64,000 bases of DNA from Algoriphagus antarcticus (lineage in GTDB: Bacteria; Bacteroidota; Bacteroidia; Cytophagales; Cyclobacteriaceae). Below the pieces are notes generated by a model. It searched no databases, was not told the DNA's origin, and saw only the letters and a list, made by a program, of their open reading frames with translations. Positions 43,303 to 52,948 of the stretch are shown here, piece by piece. Positions within the stretch are counted from its first letter, which is position 1. Each line of letters starts with the position of its first letter. The stretch spans positions 1 to 64,000 of the forward strand of contig NZ_MSSW01000046.1 in assembly GCF_002150685.1 (NCBI RefSeq). The letters run 5' to 3'. Position numbers and translations under genes: made by a program.

Positions 43303-45753
43303 ATGAAAATCATCAAGTTTGGTGGCTCATCCGTAGCCAACCCAGAAAATATACAGCGAGTTTTCTCCATCATTAAGGACAAACTCAAAGAGCATGAAGT
43401 AGCCATTGTTTTTTCTGCTTTTGGTGGAGTGACGGAGAGTTTGCTGATGATCGCTCAGCTGGCCAGAGAAGGGGACGAGGCCTATCGCGAGGTATTGCAA
43501 ACGCTCGAAGAAAAGCATCTGACTATTGTCCGCCAACTCATTTCGGTGCAAAGCCAATCCACTGTGATGACTTTTGTGAAAGTGAGATTCAAAGAACTAG
43601 AGGATCTTTTTCATGGAATCTACCTGATCAAAGAAAATTCTCCCCGTACACTGGATTATGTGGCAAGTTTTGGAGAAAGACTTGCGGCATTTATCCTGGC
43701 TGAGTCTATGCAGGGACAGGGTTTCAAAACGCAGTTCTTAGATGCCCGAGAGGTGATTCGCACCAATGATAGATTTGGACAGGCAAAAGTTGACTTTGAA
43801 TTCACTAATACAGCAATCAAAAACTACTTTGCCAAGCACGATGGGATCAAGATAATCACTGGTTTTATCGCTTCTACTGCCAAAGGAGAAACTACCACCT
43901 TGGGAAGATCTGGTTCTGATTATACCGCAGCGATTTTTGCAGCGGCTTTGGAAGCAGAGAATCTCGAGATTTGGACTGACGTTTCTGGTGTGCTCACTTC
44001 TGATCCGAAGTTAGTTTATACCGCATTCACTATTCCTCAGCTGAGCTACAATGAGGCGATGGAGCTTTCGCATTTTGGGGCAAAGGTAATTTTCCCTGCG
44101 ACTATGCAGCCAGCGATGCGTAGGAGCATCCCGATCTACATCAAGAATACGTTTGATCCTACAAATGCAGGCACACTAATCAATGGAGAAGTAAGCCCGG
44201 GTGCTTTGATCAAAGGAATCAGCTCTATCCCAAATGTGTCCATTGTCACCGTACAAGGTGCAGGAATGCTTGACTCTGCAGTCGGTACAAGTCGTGTTTT
44301 CAAAGCATTGGCAGAGGCAAAAGTGAATGTTTTGCTGATCTCCCAAGCATCTTCAGAGCACAGCATTTGTTTGGCGATCAAGACTCAGGAGTCTTATCTG
44401 GCGAAAGAAGCCGTGGAAAAAGAGTTTTTCTACGAGATCAAATCTGGTGAGATGGATGAAGTTATTCTCTTGCATGACCTAGCGACTGTAGCGGTAGTGG
44501 GTGAAAATATGAAACATAACCCTGGTGCTTCCGGAAGAATGTTCCGAGCCTTGGGAAGAAATAATATTAACGTGGGCGCAATTGCACAGGGAAGTTCGGA
44601 GTTGAACATTTCAGCGGTGATTCCTCAGCCAGATTTGCAAAAAGCCCTGAATGCGCTCCATGAGGCATTTTTCCTTTCTGAAAACAAAGTGCTTCACGTA
44701 TTTCTAGTGGGTACTGGATTAATAGGTCAGGCTTTGATCAAAATGATCGCAAACCAACAGCAAAAGCTACGTGGCGACAATGAGCTGGATATTCAGATTC
44801 ACGGTATGGCAAACAGCCGTTTTATGGCCTTCCATGAGGATGGCTTTGACCTTAGCAATCCGTATCAACTGAGTGATTCTGATGAGAAAACTGATCTGGA
44901 TAAGTTCATCAGAACCATGGAAGAGATGAATTTCTCCAACACAGTATTTGTGGATTGCACAGCAAGTGAGGATGTAGCTGGGCTATATTCTCAGATCCTT
45001 GAAGCTAAAGTGGCCATAGTCACTCCGAATAAGAAGGCTAATTCTGGATCTATGGAGCAATACCGGTCTTTAAAGAAGTTGGCGAAAAAACGTGGAGTGA
45101 AGTTCTTATACGAAACCAATGTTGCGGCCGGACTTCCTGTAATCAATACATTACAAGATTTGATGCTAAGTGGAGATAAGGTGATCCGTATCGAAGCGGT
45201 ACTTTCTGGTTCCATGAATTATATTTTCTCCGAACTTGAAAAAGGTGATCCTTTCTCAGAAGTGGTGAAAAAGGCAAAAGAATTAGGCTTCACTGAGCCA
45301 GATCCAAGAGATGATTTGAGTGGGATGGATGTGGCGAGAAAGATTCTGATTTTAGGTCGGGAAGCTGAGCAGGATTTAGAATTTGATTCTATAGAAATCC
45401 AAAGCATGGTGCCTGAAGATTGTCAGAATTTGGGTTCAGTTCCTGAGTTTTTTGAAGTGCTAAAAACACACGACATAGACTTTACAGAAATGCTCAGAGC
45501 TGCCGAAGCAAAAGGAGAGAAACTTCGCTTCATGGCTACTTTAGAAAATGGAAAAGCCAAAGTTGGATTGAATTCCCTTCCATTTTCGCATCCTTTTAGT
45601 GGACTGGGAGGAAGTGATAATATGATTCTACTGACTACAGATCGATATCATGATAGACCAATGATTATCAGAGGGCCAGGTGCTGGAGCAGATGTCACTG
45701 CTGCGGGTGTATTCGCGGATGTGATTCGTATCGGTAACTATACTAGAGAATAA
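43303..45753 (+). CDS. thrA: Bifunctional aspartate kinase/homoserine dehydrogenase
   Basis: 816 residues. The kinase half (1-300) begins MKIIKFGGSSVANPENI and holds TTLGRSGSDYTAA. ACT regulatory domains follow (about 310-455: VTVQGAGMLDSAVGTSRVF, VAVVGENMKHNPGASGRMF). The homoserine dehydrogenase half (about 465-816) has VFLVGTGLIGQALI and ETNVAAGLPVINTL. It phosphorylates aspartate and later reduces aspartate semialdehyde to homoserine. First gene of thrABC; its stop overlaps the thrB start (TAATG). Likely inhibited by threonine and attenuated at the leader. Confidence 0.97.
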   Translation: MKIIKFGGSSVANPENIQRVFSIIKDKLKEHEVAIVFSAFGGVTESLLMIAQLAREGDEAYREVLQTLEEKHLTIVRQLISVQSQSTVMTFVKVRFKELEDLFHGIYLIKENSPRTLDYVASFGERLAAFILAESMQGQGFKTQFLDAREVIRTNDRFGQAKVDFEFTNTAIKNYFAKHDGIKIITGFIASTAKGETTTLGRSGSDYTAAIFAAALEAENLEIWTDVSGVLTSDPKLVYTAFTIPQLSYNEAMELSHFGAKVIFPATMQPAMRRSIPIYIKNTFDPTNAGTLINGEVSPGALIKGISSIPNVSIVTVQGAGMLDSAVGTSRVFKALAEAKVNVLLISQASSEHSICLAIKTQESYLAKEAVEKEFFYEIKSGEMDEVILLHDLATVAVVGENMKHNPGASGRMFRALGRNNINVGAIAQGSSELNISAVIPQPDLQKALNALHEAFFLSENKVLHVFLVGTGLIGQALIKMIANQQQKLRGDNELDIQIHGMANSRFMAFHEDGFDLSNPYQLSDSDEKTDLDKFIRTMEEMNFSNTVFVDCTASEDVAGLYSQILEAKVAIVTPNKKANSGSMEQYRSLKKLAKKRGVKFLYETNVAAGLPVINTLQDLMLSGDKVIRIEAVLSGSMNYIFSELEKGDPFSEVVKKAKELGFTEPDPRDDLSGMDVARKILILGREAEQDLEFDSIEIQSMVPEDCQNLGSVPEFFEVLKTHDIDFTEMLRAAEAKGEKLRFMATLENGKAKVGLNSLPFSHPFSGLGGSDNMILLTTDRYHDRPMIIRGPGAGADVTAAGVFADVIRIGNYTRE

Positions 45754-46688
45754 TGCGCTCGGTTAAAGCTTTCGCCCCTGCGACTGTCGCGAATGTTTCC
45801 TGTGGATTTGATATTCTTGGGTTCGCGATTGATGCGATGGGCGATACGGTAGAATTGGTTCTGAAAGATGAGCCTGGGTTAGTTGTCGTTTCTATAGAAG
45901 GAGACGGAGGGAAACTGCCTCTTGAAGCAGAGAAAAATACCTGCGCAGTGGCAATTCAAGCCATGTTGGATGAATTGGGAACTGATGTAGGCATGAATAT
46001 TATCCTGACTAAAGGTTTGCCTTTGGGATCAGGAATGGGTTCCAGTGCCGCTAGTGCCGTGGCAGCTTTGGCTGCAGCGAATAGACTTTTGGGAGATCCA
46101 TTTGAGAAGAAAGATTTATTGCCTTTTGCGATAGCTGCAGAGAAAGTGGCTTGTGGAGCTGGTCATGCAGATAATGTGGCGCCAAGTTTATTGGGAGGCT
46201 TCGTGTTGATTCGTGATTATCATCCGCTGGATGTAATCAAACTTCCTGTCCCAGAAGGATTGTATTGCACTCTTTTGCATCCTCATTTTGAATTGAATAC
46301 GGCAGATTCCAGATCGGTGCTGAGAGATCAGATTCTTATGAAGCATGCGACGATTCAGTCAGGGAATGTGGCTGGGTTAGTTGCCGGGTTATATGAAAGT
46401 GATTTTGAGTTGATCTCCAGATCACTTCGGGATGTGATCGCCGAGCCTTATCGGGCAGTGCTGCTTCCGGGGTTTTATGAAGTACGCGAAGCGTTAAAAG
46501 CTGCTGGAGCGCTAGGGATGGGGATTTCGGGTTCAGGTCCTACACTTTTCGCTCTTTCCAAAGGGAAGGAAACTGCTGAAGCTATGGCTGAAGCGGCTGA
46601 GAAAATCTATCAGGGAATTGGACTTGGAGTAGATGTGTATTTCTCTGAAATCAATACCAAAGGCGCTTACGTCATTGAAGAAAAATAA
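45753..46688 (+). CDS. thrB: Homoserine kinase
   Basis: GHMP-family kinase that makes O-phosphohomoserine. 311 residues. The start MRSVKAFAPATVANVSCGFDILGFA is typical, the ATP loop is PLGSGMGSSAASA, and GMGISGSGPTLFALS is motif 3. Overlaps thrA by 1 nt, and thrC follows after 4 nt, so the three are translationally linked. Confidence 0.97.
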   Translation: MRSVKAFAPATVANVSCGFDILGFAIDAMGDTVELVLKDEPGLVVVSIEGDGGKLPLEAEKNTCAVAIQAMLDELGTDVGMNIILTKGLPLGSGMGSSAASAVAALAAANRLLGDPFEKKDLLPFAIAAEKVACGAGHADNVAPSLLGGFVLIRDYHPLDVIKLPVPEGLYCTLLHPHFELNTADSRSVLRDQILMKHATIQSGNVAGLVAGLYESDFELISRSLRDVIAEPYRAVLLPGFYEVREALKAAGALGMGISGSGPTLFALSKGKETAEAMAEAAEKIYQGIGLGVDVYFSEINTKGAYVIEEK

Positions 46689-46692
46689 GGAT

Positions 46693-47988
46693 ATGAAGTT
46701 TTTTAGCACAAATAATTCTGATCATCAAGTAGATCTTGCTGAGGCAGTGATCAAAGGTTTGGCGCCTGATCAAGGGCTTTATATGCCGATGGAAATTCCA
46801 ATTCTATCAAAAAAGCTTTTGGATAAATTTCCAGAAATGAGTTTTCAGGAAATAGGCAATGAAGTCATAGGAGCGTTATTTTCCTCAGCTTTGAGTCAAG
46901 AGCAAATCAGGGAACTGGTAGATCATACATTGACTTTTGATGCGCCGCTGGTGAAGCTAGAAGAAGATGTGTATAGTTTGGAGCTTTTTCATGGGCCTAC
47001 TTTGGCATTCAAAGATTTTGGCGCACGTTTTTGTTCCAAATTGATGAGTATGCTGTTGGAGAAGTCTGATCGTAAAGTCCGGGTGCTTGTGGCGACTTCT
47101 GGAGATACTGGGAGTGCTGTGGCAAATGGATTTTTAGGGGTAGATGGGGTGGATGTGATCATTCTTTTTCCGAAGGGGAAAGTAAGTGAATTGCAGGAAA
47201 AGCAGTTTACTACGCTGGGTCAAAATATCACTTCTCTGGAAGTGGATGGCGTTTTTGATGATTGTCAGAAGTTGGTGAAGGAGGCGTTCTTGGATGCCGA
47301 GTTGAATGAAAAGCTTCTGCTAACCTCAGCAAACTCAATTAATGTCGCACGTTGGATTCCGCAGTGCCTTTACTATTTCTACGCTTTTTCCAGACTTCCA
47401 AAAAATGATAAAAAAGTAGCTTTCGCGGTTCCTTCAGGGAACTTCGGGAATATTGCAGCTGGTATTTTAGCCCAAAGAATGGGCTTGCCGATTGATCAAT
47501 TTGTTGCCGCCACGAATGTAAATAGGGTAGTTCCTGACTTTTTGAATGGCGCGGATTTTCAAGCGATGTCATCTATCGCTACGGTTAGCAATAGCATGGA
47601 TGTGGGTAATCCGAGTAACTTCCCTAGGCTTTTGGCCTTGTATGGAGGAGACGAGCAAGTGCTAAAGGATAATGTAAAAGGCTATTTCTACTCTGATGAA
47701 GAGACGATAGAAGTGATGCAACAAGTGAAAAAGTCTGGCTATATGCTTGATCCACATGGTGCTGTGGGATATAAAGGCTTGAAGGATTTTATGGGTGAAA
47801 ATTCCAATTACCAAGGTGTTTTTTTGGAAACTGCACATCCTGGAAAATTCCGCGGTACAGTTGAAAAAGCATTGGGGGAAAAAGTGATTTTACCTGAGCG
47901 ATTGGCTGCTTTTCTGGAAGGGGAGAAAGATGTGACTGCGATGGGAAATGACTTTGAGGAGTTTAAGGGGTATCTAAAGTCGCTTTAA
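46693..47988 (+). CDS. thrC: Threonine synthase
   Basis: Converts O-phosphohomoserine to threonine with PLP. 431 residues from MKFFSTNNSDHQVDLAEAV; an earlier in-frame ATG inside thrB would add 20 residues and is unlikely. The PLP lysine lies in LFHGPTLAFKDFGARF, followed by the phosphate-binding VATSGDTGSAVANGF. Last gene of the operon. Confidence 0.97.
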   Translation: MKFFSTNNSDHQVDLAEAVIKGLAPDQGLYMPMEIPILSKKLLDKFPEMSFQEIGNEVIGALFSSALSQEQIRELVDHTLTFDAPLVKLEEDVYSLELFHGPTLAFKDFGARFCSKLMSMLLEKSDRKVRVLVATSGDTGSAVANGFLGVDGVDVIILFPKGKVSELQEKQFTTLGQNITSLEVDGVFDDCQKLVKEAFLDAELNEKLLLTSANSINVARWIPQCLYYFYAFSRLPKNDKKVAFAVPSGNFGNIAAGILAQRMGLPIDQFVAATNVNRVVPDFLNGADFQAMSSIATVSNSMDVGNPSNFPRLLALYGGDEQVLKDNVKGYFYSDEETIEVMQQVKKSGYMLDPHGAVGYKGLKDFMGENSNYQGVFLETAHPGKFRGTVEKALGEKVILPERLAAFLEGEKDVTAMGNDFEEFKGYLKSL

Positions 47989-48187
47989 ATAGTGACGATT
48001 TTGCCTCACCGATTTTTTCAGAGATCGAACTGATCAATTGTAAAATCTTTCCAGTGACATCAATCTTGAGATCAATTAGGATGTGTTATACGGGATTGTA
48101 AACGATAAAAAATGATTCGCCTTCTGCATATAGTCATCGAAAAAGATTAAAAGCGGCTTATTTGCTGATAAACACTAGCAATTCCGG

Positions 48188-48221
48188 AACTTCGGTCACC
48201 GGTCTTCGGTCTTCCAGCCCG
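48188..48221. repeat. CTTCGGTC-family repeat
   Basis: AACTTCGGTCACCGG followed by TCTTCGGTCTTCCAGCCC in the 288-nt convergent gap between thrC and the polyprenyl synthase gene. Nothing else is visible there. Confidence 0.5.
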
Positions 48222-48276
48222 TATGTCAAGGCGATTTAGATCACTGACCTATCTGCGCATAAATACTGAAAAAACC

Positions 48277-49251
48277 CTACTTCTTCCTTTCAATAGTATA
48301 GCTTACCAATCCTTCCAAAGAGGTTTTGTAGGCTGATTCTGGGAAAGTCTTCAAAATATCGAGCGCCTCTATGTAATATCTGTCCATAATGGTTTTAGCA
48401 TATTCTAGACCACCGCTTTTCTTCACAAAGCTGATCACCTGATTTACTGCTTTCTTATTTTCGCTGTGATTGCGGATCAGGTTGATGATTTTCGTTTTCT
48501 CAAGCCAGTCAGCTTTTTGCAACGCAAAAATAAGAGGAAGTGTCATCTTCTTTTCTTTGATGTCAATGCCCACAGGTTTGCCGATTTCATCTTCGCCGTA
48601 GTCAAATAGGTCGTCTTTGATCTGAAATGCCATTCCGACTTTCTCTCCGAATTCCCGCATTTTTTCGATTGTTTCGTCAGTACTTTCTGTACTTGAAGCA
48701 CCTACAGCACAGCAAGACGCCAATAAGCTGGCAGTTTTTTGTCGAATGATTTCGTAGTAAACTTCCTCTGTAATATCGAGTTTTCGTGCTTTGGCGATTT
48801 GGAGAAGTTCGCCTTCAGACATCTCTTTTACCGCATTAGAGACGATTTTTAACAATTTAAAGTCGCCGTTGTCCACACTTAAGAGCAATCCTCGAGAGAG
48901 CAGGTAATCACCGACAAGCACAGCGATTTTATTTTTCCAAAGTGCATTTACCGAGAAAAATCCGCGTCGGTAGTTCGCATCATCCACGACGTCATCATGA
49001 ACAAGCGTAGCGGTGTGCAACAATTCTATAAGCGCAGCGCCTCTATGAGTAGCGTCATTTATTCCGCCACAAACACCTGCCGTCAAGAATACAAACATTG
49101 GGCGCATTTGCTTGCCTTTGCGCTTGACGATATAATTGGTAATGTGGTCGAGAAGCTTAACCTTACTTTTCATAGAGTCCCGAAATTTTAGCTCAAACTG
49201 AGCCATTTCATTCTCTATGGGAACTTGTATTTGCTTAAGGTCTGGTTTCAT
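48277..49251 (-). CDS. Polyprenyl diphosphate synthase
   Basis: 324 residues of the all-alpha trans-prenyltransferase fold. The first Asp-rich motif is LVHDDVVDDAN and the second FQIKDDLFDYGED; GKQMRP near residue 48 binds the allylic/IPP diphosphates. Length and motifs fit the IspB/octaprenyl type that makes the menaquinone side chain, more than the shorter farnesyl synthases. Chain length is not certain from sequence. Confidence 0.93.
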   Translation of the reverse strand: MKPDLKQIQVPIENEMAQFELKFRDSMKSKVKLLDHITNYIVKRKGKQMRPMFVFLTAGVCGGINDATHRGAALIELLHTATLVHDDVVDDANYRRGFFSVNALWKNKIAVLVGDYLLSRGLLLSVDNGDFKLLKIVSNAVKEMSEGELLQIAKARKLDITEEVYYEIIRQKTASLLASCCAVGASSTESTDETIEKMREFGEKVGMAFQIKDDLFDYGEDEIGKPVGIDIKEKKMTLPLIFALQKADWLEKTKIINLIRNHSENKKAVNQVISFVKKSGGLEYAKTIMDRYYIEALDILKTFPESAYKTSLEGLVSYTIERKK

Positions 49252-49398
49252 CCGGTCTTTGATGCTGTAAAAATAATACCCTTTAGCTCATGGGCAAGGG
49301 GTTGAGCGCCTAGGTGTAGGAATCAATCGAAAATGATGTGGATTTTAAGAAATTATGTATTTTGTATTGATGATTTTGCATCCATAATCCCAGAAAGT

Positions 49399-49902
49399 AT
49401 GAAAAATATTAAGATCGAAATCAAGTGGGCCTTGATCTTTGTAGTCATGATGCTGGCTTGGATGATTTTAGAAAAGTCCTTAGGCTGGCATGATGAGAAA
49501 ATTTCAGATCATGCCACGATGACCAACTTGGTGGCAATTCCTTCCATCGCTATTTATGTCTTTGCATTGCTGGACAAAAGAAAAAATTTCTATCACGGGG
49601 TGATGAGTTATTACCAAGGATTTATGTCCGGTTTGATAATTACGCTAATAGTTGCGATTCTTAGCCCACTTTCTCAATATATAACCAGTGTATTGATTAG
49701 TCCAGAGTATTTCACCAATGTCATTAATTATGCTGTAAGCACAGGCGAAATGACTCAGGAAAATGCCGAGTCCTACTTCAATTTGCAAAGCTACATGATC
49801 ATGTCCGCGGCAGGAGCCTTAATAATGGGTGTGATCACATCAGCAATTGTGGCTATTTTGGTGAAGTCAAAGTCTCGGGTGGCATCTATTTCTTCACATT
49901 GA
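49399..49902 (+). CDS. DUF4199 membrane protein
   Basis: 167 residues from MKNIKIEIKWALIFVVMMLAWMILEKSLGWHD, a typical DUF4199 opening; the 22 residues before this ATG are not part of the family. Four helices are predicted, with the segment FYHGVMSYYQGFMSGLIITLIVAILSP in the middle. The family is almost confined to Bacteroidota and is uncharacterised. Confidence 0.87.
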   Translation: MKNIKIEIKWALIFVVMMLAWMILEKSLGWHDEKISDHATMTNLVAIPSIAIYVFALLDKRKNFYHGVMSYYQGFMSGLIITLIVAILSPLSQYITSVLISPEYFTNVINYAVSTGEMTQENAESYFNLQSYMIMSAAGALIMGVITSAIVAILVKSKSRVASISSH

Positions 49903-49965
49903 TCATTCGCACCGGAAAGGGCATTTTCACTATCTTTGAATTGATTTTTAATAAAAACCAGCCAC

Positions 49966-51663
49966 TTGGAGCAGAAATATATCAAACATAAGTACGAGCC
50001 AATCCACCCTAGCAAAGACGAATGGCCGGTTGTGAAGCTGGCGAGAGAGCGGAAGGAATTTGTGAAGAAAGTGGCTGATCTTTCAGAAAATAGGATTCTC
50101 AAACTAACCGGAAATAACCCTGATATTCTCAAGGAAGAGTTAGAAACGACACTTTACCGCGAAAAACTTCGAATTAAGCAGAATCCATGGGTAGTGGATC
50201 CGGATGACGACGGGTCTTTCTGGAGTGGAGTTAAATCTTCTTTGGTTCAGATAAGTACCGAAACCGGAAGAAGTAAAGTCAAAAAACTTCAGGCTTATAA
50301 GTCGATCTTGAATCAAATTACGGCTCGCTATGCCGAGGAAATTGCGAGTAATTTCAAAGCTACGCACTATAAATTCACTCGCTCGGTAGTTACTTACGGG
50401 TTTTCGCGATTGCTGAATGCGGCACGTGTGAAAGGCTTTAAATCTATTTTCAGTAATCAATATACCCTTCAGGATAAAATTCAGATTACTGGAGAAACGG
50501 ATCAATTGCGTGATCTGGCCACTAAAGGAACCGTGGTCATGGTTCCTACGCACTTCAGTAATCTGGATAGTATTTTGATTGGCTGGGTGATATCCGTTTT
50601 GGGGTTGCCTCCATTTATCTACGGAGCAGGTTTGAATCTTTTCAATATTTCAATCTTCGCTTACTTTATGAATTCACTTGGCGCGTACAAAGTGGATCGA
50701 AGAAAGAAAAATCTAATGTACCTCGAGACGCTAAAGACGTATTCTAAGGAAGCTATTCAGTTTGGGTGTCACTCTTTGTTTTTCCCTGGAGGCACCAGAT
50801 CCCGAAGCGGAATGATCGAAACAAAACTCAAGCTAGGACTTATTAGTACTGCGATCGAAGCTCAGCGGGCAAATTTTGAGAATGGGCTGAATGATATTTC
50901 TGGTAAGATTTTCATCGTGCCTGTGACTATCAATTACCACTTTGTGCTGGAGGCTCCAAGTTTGATTCGGGATCATTTGAGCATTACCGGACAAGAGCGA
51001 TATTATAAGGAGAATGATGAATTTTCCAATTCATACAAAATCTCCAAGTTCCTAATCAAGTTTTTCACCAAAGGATCAGATATCTCAGTTTCTGTAGGAA
51101 AAGCGATGGATGTGCTTGGGAATTATGTGGATGTGGATGGCCGAAGTATGGATAAGCATGGTCGTATAATTAATACGCGTGATTATTTCGTTTCCGGGGG
51201 AAACGTCTCTGTAGATATTCAGCGGGAGGAAGAGTACACGAATATGCTCGGGAAGCGAATCGTGGAGGAATTTCATAAAATTAACCGAGTCTTTAATTCA
51301 CATTTGGTGGCTTTCGTAGCTTTTGAATTGATCAAAAAGCAAAACAGAAAGCTGGATTTGTTTGACTTACTTAGACTTCCAGAGGAAGATATTACTATCC
51401 CCTATGAAGATTTTAAGGCCAGTTGTCAGCTTGTTTTGGATAGAATCAAAGAACTCAAGTCTCAGGGGCTTATCAATACTGCTCCACATCTTTCGAAGGA
51501 TATGGATGAAATCATCAAGAGAGGAATAGAAAATGTGGGTATGTACCATTCAAAGCGACCAATTATTCAAGATAAAAATGGAGATATAGGTACTGATGAT
51601 ATGAGCTTGCTTTACTTTTATCACAACAGATTAACCGGATATGGACTCGAAAAACTCTACTAA
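49966..51663 (+). CDS. Glycerophosphate acyltransferase (PlsB/PlsC-like)
   Basis: 565 residues starting at a TTG (49966): a stop lies 24 nt upstream in frame, and no ATG is available before the conserved region. The PlsC-type domain (about 165-340) has the catalytic HX4D as VPTHFSNLDSILIGW and motif III as FFPGGTRSRSG. The long flanking helical regions resemble PlsB-type glycerol-3-phosphate acyltransferases. Its end overlaps gpsA, which makes glycerol 3-phosphate, by 23 nt; the pair would feed phosphatidic acid synthesis at the inner membrane. Confidence 0.87.
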   Translation: MEQKYIKHKYEPIHPSKDEWPVVKLARERKEFVKKVADLSENRILKLTGNNPDILKEELETTLYREKLRIKQNPWVVDPDDDGSFWSGVKSSLVQISTETGRSKVKKLQAYKSILNQITARYAEEIASNFKATHYKFTRSVVTYGFSRLLNAARVKGFKSIFSNQYTLQDKIQITGETDQLRDLATKGTVVMVPTHFSNLDSILIGWVISVLGLPPFIYGAGLNLFNISIFAYFMNSLGAYKVDRRKKNLMYLETLKTYSKEAIQFGCHSLFFPGGTRSRSGMIETKLKLGLISTAIEAQRANFENGLNDISGKIFIVPVTINYHFVLEAPSLIRDHLSITGQERYYKENDEFSNSYKISKFLIKFFTKGSDISVSVGKAMDVLGNYVDVDGRSMDKHGRIINTRDYFVSGGNVSVDIQREEEYTNMLGKRIVEEFHKINRVFNSHLVAFVAFELIKKQNRKLDLFDLLRLPEEDITIPYEDFKASCQLVLDRIKELKSQGLINTAPHLSKDMDEIIKRGIENVGMYHSKRPIIQDKNGDIGTDDMSLLYFYHNRLTGYGLEKLY

Positions 51664-52699
51664 AGCAAAGTATATCGGTGTAATCGGAGTGGGAAGCTTT
51701 GGTGCAGCTATAGCAAATATTCTGGCTGCCAAAAATCCAGTGATGGTCTATGCACGAAAGCAGGAAGTGGTCGATGAGATCAATACTTCTCATTCTGCCC
51801 AAGGAAAAGCGCTGAGTGTAAATGTAATTGCTTCAAATGATCCAGAGCATCTTTGCAAAAGCTGCGATGTGCTATTTTTTATGGTTCCTTCTGCTGGATT
51901 TCAGGACGTGGTGAGGACTTTCTCTCCTTTTCTTTTTCCTTATCATTTGATTATTCACGGGACAAAAGGACTTTGTCTGAACCTTAAAGCGGGAGAAACG
52001 CTGCAGACTGTCAAAAAAATCAAGCGTAGTCAAATCCTGACTATGAGTGAAGTGATACTCCAAGAAACGGTCGCTGTTCGAGTGGGATGTTTGGCAGGTC
52101 CGAATCTTTCTAAAGAGCTTGCCCAAGGTCAGCCAGCTGCTACAGTGATTGCCAGTAAATACAATGAGGTGATCCTAGAAGGTCAGAACTTATTGAGGTC
52201 TGAGAAATTCCAAGTTTATGGTAATTCTGACATCATCGGAGTGGAAATCAGTGGAGTGCTGAAAAATATTATAGCCATCGCTTCAGGAGCATTGGCTGGA
52301 TTAGGCTTGGGAGAAAATGCTAAAGGCTTACTGATAAGCCGTGGGATGGTGGAGATGATTCACTTAGGCAATGCGCTGGGTGGAAGCATCAAGTCTGTAA
52401 TGGGCTTGGCGGGAATAGGTGATTTGGTTGCTACTTGCAACTCGGTGCATTCCAGGAATTTTACAGTAGGATTTAGGCTTGCAAAAGGTGAAACTCTCGA
52501 TGCTATCCTCGCAGATATGGATGAAGTGGCGGAGGGAATCAATACAGTGAGAATCATCAAGGCATTTTTGGAGACTGCTGATTTGCGAGCTCCTATCACT
52601 GAAAACCTCTATCGCGTGCTTTTCGAAGATTTAGAGATTGAGGATGCGCTACAGTTTTTGATGAAATATCCTTTTAACGTAGATGTAGATTTTGTGTAA
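51641..52699 (+). CDS. gpsA: NAD(P)H-dependent glycerol-3-phosphate dehydrogenase
   Basis: Reduces dihydroxyacetone phosphate to sn-glycerol 3-phosphate. 352 residues. The dinucleotide fold is YIGVIGVGSFGAAIANILA; HGTKGL, AGPNLSKELA and KNIIAIASGALAGLGLGENAKG carry the substrate residues and the catalytic Lys. It starts inside the acyltransferase gene, so the two are coupled. Slightly longer than E. coli GpsA (339). Confidence 0.95.
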   Translation: MDSKNSTKAKYIGVIGVGSFGAAIANILAAKNPVMVYARKQEVVDEINTSHSAQGKALSVNVIASNDPEHLCKSCDVLFFMVPSAGFQDVVRTFSPFLFPYHLIIHGTKGLCLNLKAGETLQTVKKIKRSQILTMSEVILQETVAVRVGCLAGPNLSKELAQGQPAATVIASKYNEVILEGQNLLRSEKFQVYGNSDIIGVEISGVLKNIIAIASGALAGLGLGENAKGLLISRGMVEMIHLGNALGGSIKSVMGLAGIGDLVATCNSVHSRNFTVGFRLAKGETLDAILADMDEVAEGINTVRIIKAFLETADLRAPITENLYRVLFEDLEIEDALQFLMKYPFNVDVDFV

Positions 52700-52761
52700 A
52701 AAATCAAAAATGAAGGTATTAGCTATTTCCATTTCAGATTTACAATTTTTATCTTAAAGAA

Positions 52762-52948
52762 ATGGAGATTAGATTTTTGACAAAAGAGGAGTAATAAAAT
52801 TAGAAGGGAAGAGTTTCTTGCTCTTTATGGGGCGGATCGTTTTATGGCATTTTTAGCTTTGAGCAGAAAGATAAATCATATGTTTCCTTCAAAAATATCT
52901 TTCGAAGACCGTACTAAAGGCAATTTCATTCTTGAAAGAAGAAAATGA
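52762..52948 (+). pseudogene. Remnant of a small gene coupled to the nucleotidyltransferase
   Basis: ATG at 52762 opens MEIRFLTKEE and stops. Adding one G after GAGGAG and one G after GGGAAG restores a continuous 62-residue frame, ending ADRFMAFLALSRKINHMF and RTKGNFILERRK. Its TGA overlaps the next gene's ATG (ATGA), as in a coupled pair. The two required one-base insertions exactly account for the phase change. Family unknown; an antitoxin-like partner is possible. Confidence 0.5.

Noticed and set aside
46633-46692. Earlier start of threonine synthase inside thrB
   Set aside because: The extra 20 residues are not found at the usual ThrC N-terminus, and the ATG at 46693 has normal operon spacing.
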